64,000 nucleotides of DNA from Opitutaceae bacterium (GCA_005799525.1 SYGN01000290.1:17535-81534); one strand, 5' to 3'; positions 1 through 8,237 are shown, counted from the first letter of the stretch. Numbers and translations: made by a program. The notes: a model not told the origin generated them from the letters alone.

Positions 1-66
1 TTCGCGTTCGCCTGCTTCCTCGGGGTCGTGGGTGCGCTGACACTTTTCACCCGCGCCTTCGCATGA
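1..66 (+). CDS. C-terminal end of an unidentified membrane protein (partial)
   Basis: The first 21 codons read through in frame to a TGA that overlaps the ATG of the next gene (ATGA). The visible residues are almost all hydrophobic (Phe, Ala, Leu, Val, Gly) with a single Arg near the end, as in a final transmembrane helix. The 4-base overlap suggests the two genes are co-transcribed and translationally coupled. The family cannot be determined from this fragment. Confidence 0.6.
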   Translation, partial: FAFACFLGVVGALTLFTRAFA

Positions 67-1790
67 ACGCCATCGACTGGCTCGTGCTCCTCGGGACCAT
101 CCTCGGCATCGTGGCCTACGGCACGTGGCGTACGCGGCATACCGATAACCTCAGTACCTATCTGAAGGGCAATAGCACGACGAAGTGGGGCACGATCGGC
201 CTCTCCGTCATGGCGACCCAAGCGAGCACCATCACCTACCTCTCCTTACCCGGCGTCGCCTCCGAAAACGGCATCGCCTTCATCCAGAATTATTTTGGCC
301 TGCCGCTCGCCCTCATCGTCGTGTGTGCCGTCTTTCTCCCGATCTATCGGAAGCTCGGGGTGTATACGGCCTACGAATACCTCGGCCAACGTTTCGACCA
401 AAAGACCCGCCTCCTCGGTGCGGGTCTCTTTGTGCTGCAACGCGGTTTGCAGGCGGGCATCACGATCTACGCGCCCGCCATCATTCTCGCGACCGTCCTC
501 GGTTGGCGGCTCGACGTCACCATCGTCTGCACGGGCCTGCTGGCCATTATTTACACTGTCACCGGTGGCAGCGCGGCGGTCCACCTCACGCAGAAATGGC
601 AAATGGCCGTGATCTTCGGCGGCATGGTCACCGCGTTCGTGGTGTTGCTTACGAAGCTTCCTGCGGACGCGCTCCACATTGCCGGTGCGATGGGCAAGCT
701 CAACGCCGTCGATTTCACGCCCGATCCCAAGCTCCGCTACACGGTGTGGACCGGTATCCTCGGTGGCTTTTTCCTCTCGTTGTCCTACTTCGGCACCGAC
801 CAATCCCAGGTGCAGCGCTACATTGGTGGTGCGCGCCTGCGCGAGGGTCGCCTCGGTCTGATGTTCAACGCGGTCCTGAAGATCCCGATGCAGTTCTTCA
901 TCGTGATCCTCGGTGCGCTGCTTTTCGTGTTTTACCAGCTCCAGCCCGGCACGCCCGTCCTCTTCAACCAAACCGTGTGGCAACAGCAGATCAACGGTCC
1001 GCAAGGCGCCGCGTTCCGTGCCATCGAGGAGAAACACGCCGTGCTGCACGCCGACAAACAGACGAAAATCCGCGCGTGGGTGGCGGCTCACGAGAGCGGC
1101 GATGCTCCGGCGGAAGCCGCCGCGCGCGCCGCTCTGACGGCTGCGCAAAAAGCCTCGCTCGCTGTGCGCAACGAAGCGCGCGACACGTTGCAGGCGGCCG
1201 ACCCCGCAGCCAAGAAGACGAAGGATTCCGACTACGTCTTCATCTCGTTTATCCTGACGCAGCTCCCGCACGGCCTGATCGGACTCCTCCTCGCCGTGAT
1301 GTTTTCCTCCGCGCTCTCGTCGAAAGCCGGCGAACTCAACGCCCTCGGCACGACCTCGACAATCGACCTTTGGCGTCATTTTCGCCCGCTCGCCGCGCAC
1401 GACGAGGTGCGCAACGTCCGCGTCGCCAAGTGGCTCACCGCCCTTTGGGGATTTTTCGCCATCGGCTTCGCGCTGTTCGTGAGTTTCGCGGAAAATCTCA
1501 TCGAAGCACTGAACATCGTCGCCTCGATTTTCTATCCGGCGCTGCTCGGTGTATTCGTCGTGGCGTTCTTCCTAAAACACGTAAAGGGCTCCGCAGTTTT
1601 CTGGGCCGCCATCGCTGCGCAGAGTGTGGTCCTGGTGATTTTCTTTTTCGGCAAAGCCTACCCCGCTTGGGAAATCGGCTATCTGTGGCTCAATCCCATC
1701 GGCTGTGCGGCGTGTGTGGTGCTCAGTCTTGGCCTGCAGATCATGATCGATGAGGAGCCCAGAAATTTAACCACGGATGAACACGGATAG
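63..1790 (+). CDS. Sodium:solute symporter (SSS family)
   Basis: A 575-residue polytopic inner-membrane protein of the SSS (SLC5-like) family, which uses the sodium gradient to import small solutes. The N-terminal helix, the segment around residues 48-75 (SVMATQASTITYLSLPG) and the region near residue 160 (YTVTGGSAAVHLTQKWQ) match the family core with its sodium and substrate sites. A polar, Ala- and Lys-rich stretch of roughly 75 residues (about 315-390) interrupts the helices and is probably a long helical loop. The substrate cannot be told from sequence. The start overlaps the stop of the preceding membrane protein. The last residues (NLTTDEHG) and the stop codon are supplied by an intergenic repeat, so the natural C terminus has probably been replaced. 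Confidence 0.9.
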   Translation: MNAIDWLVLLGTILGIVAYGTWRTRHTDNLSTYLKGNSTTKWGTIGLSVMATQASTITYLSLPGVASENGIAFIQNYFGLPLALIVVCAVFLPIYRKLGVYTAYEYLGQRFDQKTRLLGAGLFVLQRGLQAGITIYAPAIILATVLGWRLDVTIVCTGLLAIIYTVTGGSAAVHLTQKWQMAVIFGGMVTAFVVLLTKLPADALHIAGAMGKLNAVDFTPDPKLRYTVWTGILGGFFLSLSYFGTDQSQVQRYIGGARLREGRLGLMFNAVLKIPMQFFIVILGALLFVFYQLQPGTPVLFNQTVWQQQINGPQGAAFRAIEEKHAVLHADKQTKIRAWVAAHESGDAPAEAAARAALTAAQKASLAVRNEARDTLQAADPAAKKTKDSDYVFISFILTQLPHGLIGLLLAVMFSSALSSKAGELNALGTTSTIDLWRHFRPLAAHDEVRNVRVAKWLTALWGFFAIGFALFVSFAENLIEALNIVASIFYPALLGVFVVAFFLKHVKGSAVFWAAIAAQSVVLVIFFFGKAYPAWEIGYLWLNPIGCAACVVLSLGLQIMIDEEPRNLTTDEHG

Positions 1791-1876
1791 ACACGGATTC
1801 GATTCTGCTGGAAGGAATTTGTTTTTCACGAGATCGCGGTGTTCTAGCCGTGCGCATCCGTGTCCATCTGTGGTTA
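1768..1876. repeat. Inverted repeat of the 'TAACCACGGATG..ACACGGAT' family
   Basis: A left arm at 1768-1798 (TAACCACGGATGAACACGGA and on to ACACGGAT) is matched by a right arm at 1856-1876 whose reverse complement reads TAACCACAGATGGACACGGA, followed by T. About 19 of 21 positions agree. The left arm contains the stop codon of the symporter. A related half copy lies at 21006-21026. Similar sequences are, from memory, frequent in verrucomicrobial genomes. Confidence 0.75.
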
Positions 1877-1892
1877 AAAATCATTATCACGC

Positions 1893-2672
1893 ATGAGTGC
1901 CGCGCCCGTCCTCTGCTTCGGCCAGCAGCCTTGTGGATTTTTCCCGCGACGCTTTCTCTATGCGAAATTCGTGACCGCGCGGAAACTCCAGGCTAAGCTG
2001 GGTGGCGAAATCGTTTTCTTCTGTCACGACAGCGACCACGATCCGCGGGAAACCCAGACTACGCTGCGCCATCGCAAGACGGATGTGCCGCTCGCGATGA
2101 ACTTCGCGTTTGAGCACAAGCTGCAGCGGAAATTTTCTCCGCTGCACCTCAAGCGCATTCCCGCCGGTTGGCGTGAGAATACCGCCCGCCAACTCGGTGC
2201 CTACGTCGCGCCGCCCTTGGTTGAAGCGTTCAAGACGAATCCCGCCACGACTGCGGGGGACTTCTGCCTCGAGATGTATCGCCGCATGGGACTGCTCGAA
2301 GGCATTCGGGTCGTGCGTTCGAGCGACCCCGCGGTGCGCATGACGGCGTGCGCTATCACCGAGTGTTTCGTGGATGTACCGCATCAGGGTGAAATCGTCC
2401 GCGCGCGGCTGCTCGACGGCGCGTTGAAGCTCCACGAAGGTGGCGATGCCTACACGACGCTTCCGTGGGTGCCGTTTACGAAGGCGCAGGTGAGCCCCAC
2501 GCGCGATTCGCGCCTCGGCTGGATGCAGTCGGTGATCCACTGCACCCACTACATTGCCGGAATGGGCGAACAGGCTTACTTGAACAAAGCGGATTCACCG
2601 GACATTACGTTCGTCCCCCGCGACCCCATTGACCGCTCCGATGAAGCCTACGCCGAAATCTCCTCCCTCTGA
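1893..2672 (+). CDS. Compact BshC-like protein (putative bacillithiol cysteine-adding enzyme)
   Basis: A 259-residue soluble protein just upstream of, and overlapping, bshB1, followed by bshA. Three landmarks of BshC, the enzyme that adds cysteine to glucosaminyl-malate, can be recognised. They are GQQ at residues 10-12 with a following aromatic/Tyr-Lys segment, a short HDSDHD motif at 45-50 in the place of the family's (A/G)EDHD segment, and HYIAGMGEQAYL near 219-230, resembling the family's GGPGE-AY segment. Known BshC proteins are about 520-540 residues, so this one is half length. The central part and the C-terminal coiled coil are absent, although both outer motifs remain. No frameshift is visible and the end overlaps bshB1 cleanly, so I read it as a compact homologue and not a broken gene. 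Function is inferred from motif and context. Confidence 0.65.
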   Translation: MSAAPVLCFGQQPCGFFPRRFLYAKFVTARKLQAKLGGEIVFFCHDSDHDPRETQTTLRHRKTDVPLAMNFAFEHKLQRKFSPLHLKRIPAGWRENTARQLGAYVAPPLVEAFKTNPATTAGDFCLEMYRRMGLLEGIRVVRSSDPAVRMTACAITECFVDVPHQGEIVRARLLDGALKLHEGGDAYTTLPWVPFTKAQVSPTRDSRLGWMQSVIHCTHYIAGMGEQAYLNKADSPDITFVPRDPIDRSDEAYAEISSL

Positions 2673-3381
2673 CAGTCCCCTCCTCCTCGCCTTTGGCGCG
2701 CATCCCGACGACCTCGAATTTGGTTGTGGTGGGGTGATCGCCCGCGAGACGCAGGCAGGGCACGCCGCGCACTTTATTGTCTGCTCACGTGGTGAAGCGG
2801 GGACGCATGGCACCCCGGCGCAACGCACGGCCGAGGCGAAAAAATCGGCCGCGCTCCTCGGTGCCACGCTTGAGTTCGTCGAACTGGGCGGCGATGCGCA
2901 CATGGAGTATCGGCTCGCCCATGTGCTGACATTTGCCGCGATCATTCGCCGGGTGCGGCCGCGTATGGTGCTGGCACCGACGATCGTTGAAAACCAACAC
3001 CCCGACCACGTCGTCGTCGGCCGCATGGTGCGGGACGCCGCGCGTCTCGCCCGCTATGGCGGCGTCGCGGAGGTCATTAAGATCAAGCCGCACGCCATCG
3101 AGCAGTTGATGTTTTACGCGGTGACGGTCGAAGCCGAACCCGCCGATCGTTCGGCGATGTTGATGGATGTATCCGACCCCGACGTGATCGCGGCCTGGAC
3201 GGCGTCGATGGACGCCCACGCCTCGCAGGCGAAGACGCGGCGCTACGTCGGCTTGCACCTTGCGCGCGCCAAGATGCATGGCGTGCGTGGCGGTGCCGGC
3301 CACGCGATCCAGCTTTTCCCTAACGACCCGCTCGTGTGCAGTTCGCTCGCGTCGCTCGGTCGCGGGGCGCGGCAATTCTGA
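2641..3381 (+). CDS. bshB1: Bacillithiol biosynthesis deacetylase BshB1 (LmbE/PIG-L family)
   Basis: A 246-residue zinc-dependent N-deacetylase that removes acetate from GlcNAc-malate to give GlcN-malate, the second step of bacillithiol synthesis. The family zinc motif AHPDD appears near residue 20 with DLEFGCGG, and the second metal motif HPDH near residue 122. The ATG at 2641 is preferred over an in-frame TTG at 2629. It overlaps the end of the BshC-like gene by 32 bases, and the gene ends one base before the bshA start, so the three genes form one operon. Other LmbE-family deacetylases are possible on sequence alone, but the adjacent bshA supports this call. Confidence 0.88.
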   Translation: MKPTPKSPPSDSPLLLAFGAHPDDLEFGCGGVIARETQAGHAAHFIVCSRGEAGTHGTPAQRTAEAKKSAALLGATLEFVELGGDAHMEYRLAHVLTFAAIIRRVRPRMVLAPTIVENQHPDHVVVGRMVRDAARLARYGGVAEVIKIKPHAIEQLMFYAVTVEAEPADRSAMLMDVSDPDVIAAWTASMDAHASQAKTRRYVGLHLARAKMHGVRGGAGHAIQLFPNDPLVCSSLASLGRGARQF

Positions 3382-3382
3382 C

Positions 3383-4534
3383 ATGGCCGCCCACCGCCCG
3401 CTGAAGATCGGCATCACCTGCTACCCCTCGGTCGGCGGCAGCGGAATCTTGGCCTCGGCCCTCGGTGTGGAACTTGCGGAGCGCGGCCACGAGGTGCACT
3501 TCATCAGTTATGGCCGGCCGTTTCGCCTCCCCGCGAAGGCGCCGCGGTTATTTTTCCATCCGGTCGTGATCAACGACTACGGCCTCTTCAAATACCCCGA
3601 CTACACGCTGCCGCTCTCCGTGAAGATGGCCGAGGTCAGCCGCGACTACGGGCTCGACGTATTGCACGTCCATTACGCGGTGCCACACGCTACGGCGGCG
3701 ATCCTCGCGCGCTCGATGCTGCCGGCGGGCAAGAAGCCGCGGGTGGTCACGACCCTCCACGGCACCGACACCACGCTGCTTGGCCGCGACGCTGGTTACG
3801 GTCCGGCGATCAGCCATGCGCTCGCGCAGTCCGACGCGGTGACGACGGTTTCGGAATTTTTGCGCCGCGAAACCGAGCGACTGCTGAGTGTGAAGCGTCC
3901 AATCGACGTCATCCATAATTTCTTCGACCCGAAGAAACCCACGCGTTCGCGCGCCGTCGTGCGGCGCGAACTTGGGCTCGGCAAAAAGACGATGATCTTG
4001 CACGCCTCCAATTTGCGTGCACCCAAACGCATCGATCTGCTGCTGGAGGCAGTCGCGCGGGTGCGTCCGGCCGAGGCATTCAAGCTGGTGATCCTCGCGG
4101 GCGGAGATTTCGCGCCATTCGAAGACGACGTGCGGCGGCTGGGTCTGGGTGACCGGATTGTTTTGCGGCAAAACGTGGCGGAGATTGAGGACTACTTTCA
4201 GGCGGCCGACGTCGGCTTGTTCACGTCGGAGTCGGAGAGTTTTTGCCTGAGTATTTTGGAAGCGATGAACTTTGGTTGCCCCAGTGTGGCGACCGCCGTG
4301 GGTGGCATTCCCGAAGTCGTCGAGACCGGCAAGTCCGGTCTGCTCGTGCCCTTCGGTGACGCGGACGGCCTCGCCCGCGCGCTGGAGTCATTGATCGCCA
4401 ATCCCGCGCGCCGGCGTGCCATGGGCCAGGCCGCGAAGCAGCGCGCCCGCGCGCTGTTTTCCGCGGCCAAGATCGTGCCGCGCTACGAAGCGCTCTACCG
4501 CCGCGTGTGCTCGGTGCGGGGTTGCTGCGAGTGA
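3383..4534 (+). CDS. bshA: N-acetyl-alpha-D-glucosaminyl L-malate synthase BshA
   Basis: A 383-residue GT4 glycosyltransferase that joins UDP-GlcNAc to L-malate, the first step of bacillithiol synthesis. The N-terminal segment GITCYPSVGGSGILASALG is characteristic of BshA. Further on come HVHYAVPHA, TLHGTD near residue 126 and the GT4 donor-site region ESESFCLSILEAMNFG near residue 280. The length agrees with known BshA proteins (about 375-385). The ATG at 3383 lies one base after the bshB1 stop; an upstream in-frame start inside bshB1 is unlikely. It is the last gene of the bacillithiol cluster. Confidence 0.92.
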   Translation: MAAHRPLKIGITCYPSVGGSGILASALGVELAERGHEVHFISYGRPFRLPAKAPRLFFHPVVINDYGLFKYPDYTLPLSVKMAEVSRDYGLDVLHVHYAVPHATAAILARSMLPAGKKPRVVTTLHGTDTTLLGRDAGYGPAISHALAQSDAVTTVSEFLRRETERLLSVKRPIDVIHNFFDPKKPTRSRAVVRRELGLGKKTMILHASNLRAPKRIDLLLEAVARVRPAEAFKLVILAGGDFAPFEDDVRRLGLGDRIVLRQNVAEIEDYFQAADVGLFTSESESFCLSILEAMNFGCPSVATAVGGIPEVVETGKSGLLVPFGDADGLARALESLIANPARRRAMGQAAKQRARALFSAAKIVPRYEALYRRVCSVRGCCE

Positions 4535-4656
4535 CGACGAGTGCGGATGGGTGGAGCGCGTTGCCCCATTCTGCGGTCCGCATCGATTACGATGCGCGCG
4601 AGCTCGGAGTGTAGCCGTGCCGGCACGACAGCGACCGGAAGTCGCTCGCGACGTGC

Positions 4657-4690
4657 GAAAACGAAAAAGGGCCGGTCAGAGACCGGCCCT
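4657..4690 (-). terminator. Rho-independent terminator of the phosphofructokinase gene
   Basis: On the minus strand a perfect 10-bp stem (AGGGCCGGTC / GACCGGCCCT) with a 3-base loop is followed by TTTTCGTTTT. It lies 30 bases beyond the stop codon of the gene ending at 4720. Confidence 0.85.
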
Positions 4691-4719
4691 GCTGCAAACC
4701 AGAATCAGGTTTGCTTGGC

Positions 4720-5976
4720 TCAGACCTCGTAGGCTGGGAGCACCTTGTCCACCCGTACTTTTTCGAGGCGGGCGAAGACGGGCACGCCGCCATCGTGAGG
4801 CAACACGATTTCACCCTGGATCAGGGGCTGGGCGTAGCGGAGGAACTGGAAGTTCATGCTGGTGCCGTCCTCATTGATCCACTCGCGGGGGAGTTTCTTG
4901 ATCGAGTTGGCCACCTCGCTGAGGGGCGTGAGGCCGGTCTCGCAGGAGTAGGCTTCTTTGTCGCCGCGCAGGAGGGTGACCATCTTGTCGGTCTCACCGG
5001 CGATGGCGGCTTCCACGGCGGCTTCGCCGGCCATGAAGGCTTCGTCGGCATCGGTCTTGGAGGCGGAGTGGGCGGCGCAGCGTTGGAGCAGGCCGGGTTT
5101 CGCGACGCGGACCTTGGCGCCCGGGACATTGGCGCCGATGATTTCGGCGAGGGCGTCGCCGGCACCACCGAGCTGGGCGTGACCAAAGGCGTCCGTGGCG
5201 GCGTTGGCGGCCACGTAGTTGCCGTTCTCATCGACGAGGCCCTCGGCGACGACGATGAGACAGAACTTCTCGCGCTTGAGGATGCGCTTTACGTCTTCGA
5301 TGCACTTGGCCTGATCGAACGGGATCTCGGGAAGGTAGATGAGGTGGGGCGGATCTTGCGGGTGATCCTTACGCTTGGCGAGGGCGGCTCCAGCGGCGAT
5401 CCAGCCGGCGCTGCGACCCATGACCTCGATGATGGAGACGAGGTCGCCCTGACCCATGGCCTCGTTGTCGGCGGCGACTTCGCGGACGCTGGTGGCGATG
5501 TATTTGATGGCGCTGGCGTAGCCGGGGCAGTGGTCGGTGCCGGGCAGGTCGTTATCGATGGTCTTCGGCACGCCGATCACGCGGAGCTCGTAGCCCTGGG
5601 CCTGGGCGAGCTTGGAGATTTTGTCGGCGGTGTCTTGGGAGTCGTTGCCACCGATATAGAAGAAGTAGCGGATGTTGTGGGCCTTGAAGACCTCGAGGAC
5701 GCGATCGAAGTCGGCCGGTTTCTTGAGTTTAAAACGGCAGGTGCCGAGGGCGGCGCCGGGCGTGTATTTGAGCGCGCGGATTTGCTGTTGAGACTCCGCA
5801 GCGAGATCGATCAGGTCCTCTTGGAGGATGCCGAGCACGCCGTTGAGCGTGCCGTAGATCTCTTCGATGCATTCATGGTTCAACGCTTCCGCGATGAGGC
5901 CCGCGACGCTGGCGTTGATAACAGAGGTGGGGCCGCCGGACTGGCCTACCAAGACATTTCCTACGAGTTCAGCCAT
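4720..5976 (-). CDS. pfp: 6-phosphofructokinase, probably pyrophosphate-dependent
   Basis: A 418-residue phosphofructokinase acting on fructose 6-phosphate in glycolysis. The phosphate-donor motif GQSGGPT is at residues 11-17. The next motif reads GGNDS where ATP enzymes have GGDGS, and the substrate motif reads PKTIDND where ATP enzymes have PGTIDND. Both replacements are markers of the pyrophosphate-using group, which works reversibly and also serves gluconeogenesis. MGRSAGW follows, as expected. The ATG at 5976 is preferred to a TTG at 6018 because the protein then begins directly at the first beta strand. No Shine-Dalgarno sequence is seen. It is a single gene ending at a clear terminator. 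Confidence 0.85.
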   Translation of the reverse strand: MAELVGNVLVGQSGGPTSVINASVAGLIAEALNHECIEEIYGTLNGVLGILQEDLIDLAAESQQQIRALKYTPGAALGTCRFKLKKPADFDRVLEVFKAHNIRYFFYIGGNDSQDTADKISKLAQAQGYELRVIGVPKTIDNDLPGTDHCPGYASAIKYIATSVREVAADNEAMGQGDLVSIIEVMGRSAGWIAAGAALAKRKDHPQDPPHLIYLPEIPFDQAKCIEDVKRILKREKFCLIVVAEGLVDENGNYVAANAATDAFGHAQLGGAGDALAEIIGANVPGAKVRVAKPGLLQRCAAHSASKTDADEAFMAGEAAVEAAIAGETDKMVTLLRGDKEAYSCETGLTPLSEVANSIKKLPREWINEDGTSMNFQFLRYAQPLIQGEIVLPHDGGVPVFARLEKVRVDKVLPAYEV

Positions 5977-6170
5977 GACAGTTATTGATAAAGGATTAAA
6001 GAGAACGTGAGCGGCCAAGAAAGCGTGGCGGCTCGGGGGGATGCAAACTCAAATTTCCCGATGACGGGAACCGGACGGATTTTAGGACCGTGAGGGCCAC
6101 CGGTGGACGCGGCGTCTTTTAGCGGGAAAAAAATGCGGGCACCGGGGACGTGCCGGCGCACCGCTGGATG

Positions 6171-6316
6171 GGCTAAGCCGTGGCGATGCCGTTGAGGGCT
6201 AAGCGTTGAGTGCTGAGAGATCGCTCATCAGAGCGGAAATGCGCGCGACCACGCGTGGATGCCCCATTCACCGTGGGTAGTGCTCTCTGCTCTCGACGGA
6301 GTCTCTGCGGCTTAGA
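6171..6316. repeat. Hairpin repeat element, copy 1 (terminal inverted repeats CTAAGCCG/CGGCTTAG)
   Basis: A ~146-bp element with inverted ends, CTAAGCCG at 6173-6180 and CGGCTTAG at 6308-6315. Internal arms rich in GTTGAG/CTCTCGAC can fold into a long imperfect hairpin. A second copy at 26322-26474 shares the ends, the order of the arms and the central block AATGCGCGCGACCACGCGTG. The right end contains the stop codon of purB. The rest of the gap between 5977 and 6170 holds nothing I recognise. Confidence 0.75.
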
Positions 6317-7763
6317 GCAACCGGCCTGGTCGATAGTCCGCCGCGCCCTTGTGTTTGCGGGCGAGTGGTTTCACATCGTCGACGAAGGCATCGACTTGAT
6401 GAGGTGCGGCGCCGACGAAACGGGCGTTTTCCGAGAGAATGGCGACGAGGGCTTTCTTGCCGAGGCCGAGACGTTTGTCGCCGGCGAGACGGGAGAGCAG
6501 ATCGGCGTCGCCCCCGGAGCGCAGCGCCTTGGCGGCGGCGAGGGCGTGTTCCTTGATGGCTTCGTGGGTGGTTTCGCGACCGGCGCCACGCTTGACTGCT
6601 TCCATGAGAATCGTGGTCGTCGCGAGGAACGGGAGGTTGCGTTCGTTTTCGACGGCGATGGCGGCCGGGAAGGCCTCCATTTGGCGCAGCACGGTGAGGT
6701 AAGTTTCTAGCAGGCCGTCGATCGCGAAAAACGCGTCCGGCAGCGCAATCCGCCGCACGACGGAGCAGGATACGTCGCCCTCGTTCCATTGGTGGCCGGC
6801 GAGTGCGCCGGTCATCGTCACGTAACCAGAGAGGATCGTGGAAAATCCGCAGATGCGCTCGCAGTTGCGGGCGTTGACCTTGTGCGGCATCGCCGACGAC
6901 CCGACCTGGCCGGGCTGAAACCCTTCGGTGACCAAGCCTGCGCCCGCCATGAGGCGGAGGGTCGTGGCGAAACTCGCGGCCGCGGCGCCGAGCTGGTGCA
7001 GCGCCGTGACGACTTCAAAGTCGAGGCTGCGCGGGTAGACTTGGCCGACTGCGCCGAGCGAGGCGTGGAAACCGAGATGTTTGATCACGCGCGACTCCAG
7101 CTGGTCGACCTTGGCGGTGTCGTTGCCGAGCAGAGTGAGCTGATCGAGCTGCGTGCCCACGGCGCCCTTGAGGCCGCGGACGGGGTAACGTTCGAGGAGT
7201 TCCTCGATGCGCGCGAAGGCAATCTGCAGCTCTTGACCGAACATCGCGAGGCGTTTGCCGAGCGTGGTGGGCTGGGCCGGGACGTTGTGGGTGCGCCCGG
7301 TGATCATCAGGTCGCGGTGCGCCTCGGCCTGGGTGGCGAGCGCGAGGAGCGCGGCGGCGGCCTTAAAGCGGACGAGTTTGAGGGCGCTGAAAATCTGGAG
7401 TTGCTCGACGTTTTCCGTGAGGTCGCGGCTGGTGAGTCCGAGGTGGATAAACTGGCGTTTCGCGAGTTCGGAAAATTCTTCGATGCGCGCTTTCACGTCG
7501 TGGAGGGTGATGCGTTCGCGTTTCGCGATGGCGACGAGATCGATGGCGGATTTGACGCGCTCGTAGTCCTTGATGGCGTCGGCGGGGATCGGCACGCCCA
7601 GATCGCGCTGGGCCTTCATTACAGCGATCCAGAAATCGCGCTCGAGGGCGACGCGGCCGTGCTGCGACCAGATGGCCTTCATGGCGCCCGAGGCGTAGCG
7701 TTCGGCGAGGACGTTGGGGATGGCGGCGGAGGCGGAGGATGCGGATTCGTTGGAAGCGTTCAC
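6312..7763 (-). CDS. purB: Adenylosuccinate lyase
   Basis: A 483-residue enzyme of the fumarase/aspartase superfamily that releases fumarate at two steps of purine synthesis (SAICAR to AICAR, and adenylosuccinate to AMP). The family signature loop reads GSSAMPHKVNARNCER near residue 295, with the catalytic serine inside. TSRDLTEN near residue 110 and GRTHNVPAQPTTLG near residue 155 are the other active-site segments. The start is a GTG with no better ATG nearby. The TAA stop is in the terminal repeat of a mobile-looking hairpin element, so the last codons may have been altered by its arrival. It is monocistronic here. Confidence 0.93.
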   Translation of the reverse strand: MNASNESASSASAAIPNVLAERYASGAMKAIWSQHGRVALERDFWIAVMKAQRDLGVPIPADAIKDYERVKSAIDLVAIAKRERITLHDVKARIEEFSELAKRQFIHLGLTSRDLTENVEQLQIFSALKLVRFKAAAALLALATQAEAHRDLMITGRTHNVPAQPTTLGKRLAMFGQELQIAFARIEELLERYPVRGLKGAVGTQLDQLTLLGNDTAKVDQLESRVIKHLGFHASLGAVGQVYPRSLDFEVVTALHQLGAAAASFATTLRLMAGAGLVTEGFQPGQVGSSAMPHKVNARNCERICGFSTILSGYVTMTGALAGHQWNEGDVSCSVVRRIALPDAFFAIDGLLETYLTVLRQMEAFPAAIAVENERNLPFLATTTILMEAVKRGAGRETTHEAIKEHALAAAKALRSGGDADLLSRLAGDKRLGLGKKALVAILSENARFVGAAPHQVDAFVDDVKPLARKHKGAADYRPGRLL

Positions 7764-7824
7764 GGGAAAAAGGTTTGAGTAAGCGGTCGCGTGGAGGGTT
7801 GGCGACGGGAAAAACGGGCGGCGC

Positions 7825-8018
7825 GCGGCATGGGTGGGGCAGTGTCAAAGTCGTTCCGCCAATCATTCCTCTTTCTCTTTATCTTTCTCATTCGTCCGGG
7901 CTCCGGCTCGGAGAGGCTTGTCGGCCGGAGAGAGAGATTACGAGAAAGAGGAAAGAGAACGATTACTGGGCGCGCGACCGACTTTGACGCCGCCCCAGCG
8001 GCATGGGTTGGGGCGGAG
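7825..8018. repeat. Large imperfect hairpin flanked by 17-bp direct repeats
   Basis: Arms of about 60 bp at roughly 7831-7892 and 7937-8002 pair with each other: GTGTCAAAGTCG on the left against CGACTTTGACGC on the right, then CT-rich against GA-rich stretches. The unit is bordered by near-identical direct copies of GCGGCATGGGTGGGGC at both ends (about 7825 and 8000). No coding capacity is visible. It lies in the gap between purB and holA and looks like a non-autonomous mobile unit. Confidence 0.65.
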
Positions 8019-8033
8019 TTTTTACCGGCCAAG

Positions 8034-8132
8034 TAATTCCAATGCGCGTCCGAGATTGAACGAACACCGGTTTTTGGGCGCCTGCTTGCAGGCGATTCAA
8101 GATGTGAAAATCGCCCGCAAGCAGGCTCCTAC
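8034..8132. repeat. REPIN-like repeat, copy A
   Basis: Two REP units in opposite orientation, GCGCCTGCTTGCAGGCGAT at 8078-8096 and ATCGCCCGCAAGCAGGCTCC plus TAC at 8110-8132, enclose a short spacer. On the left a conserved flank (TAATTCCAATGCGCG, then GAACACCGG and a T run) is also found, in reverse orientation, beside the copy at 36128-36246. The remaining 100 bases up to holA hold nothing recognisable. Confidence 0.8.
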
Positions 8133-8237
8133 CCTCAAGCCCGGCTAAGCTAATCTTGAACGTAACGTGGAACAAGGTGCGAACACGATCTTGCCCGTTA
8201 CACGCGGTTAAAGAAGTGGCCCCACGTTTCAACGCCG

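Noticed and set aside
4711-5988. Long open frame on the plus strand opposite the phosphofructokinase
   Set aside because: It is the antisense shadow of a conserved gene in GC-rich DNA; its Gly/Val/Asp-rich translation matches no family. The same applies to long frames opposite purB, holA, arnT, thrS and lptD.
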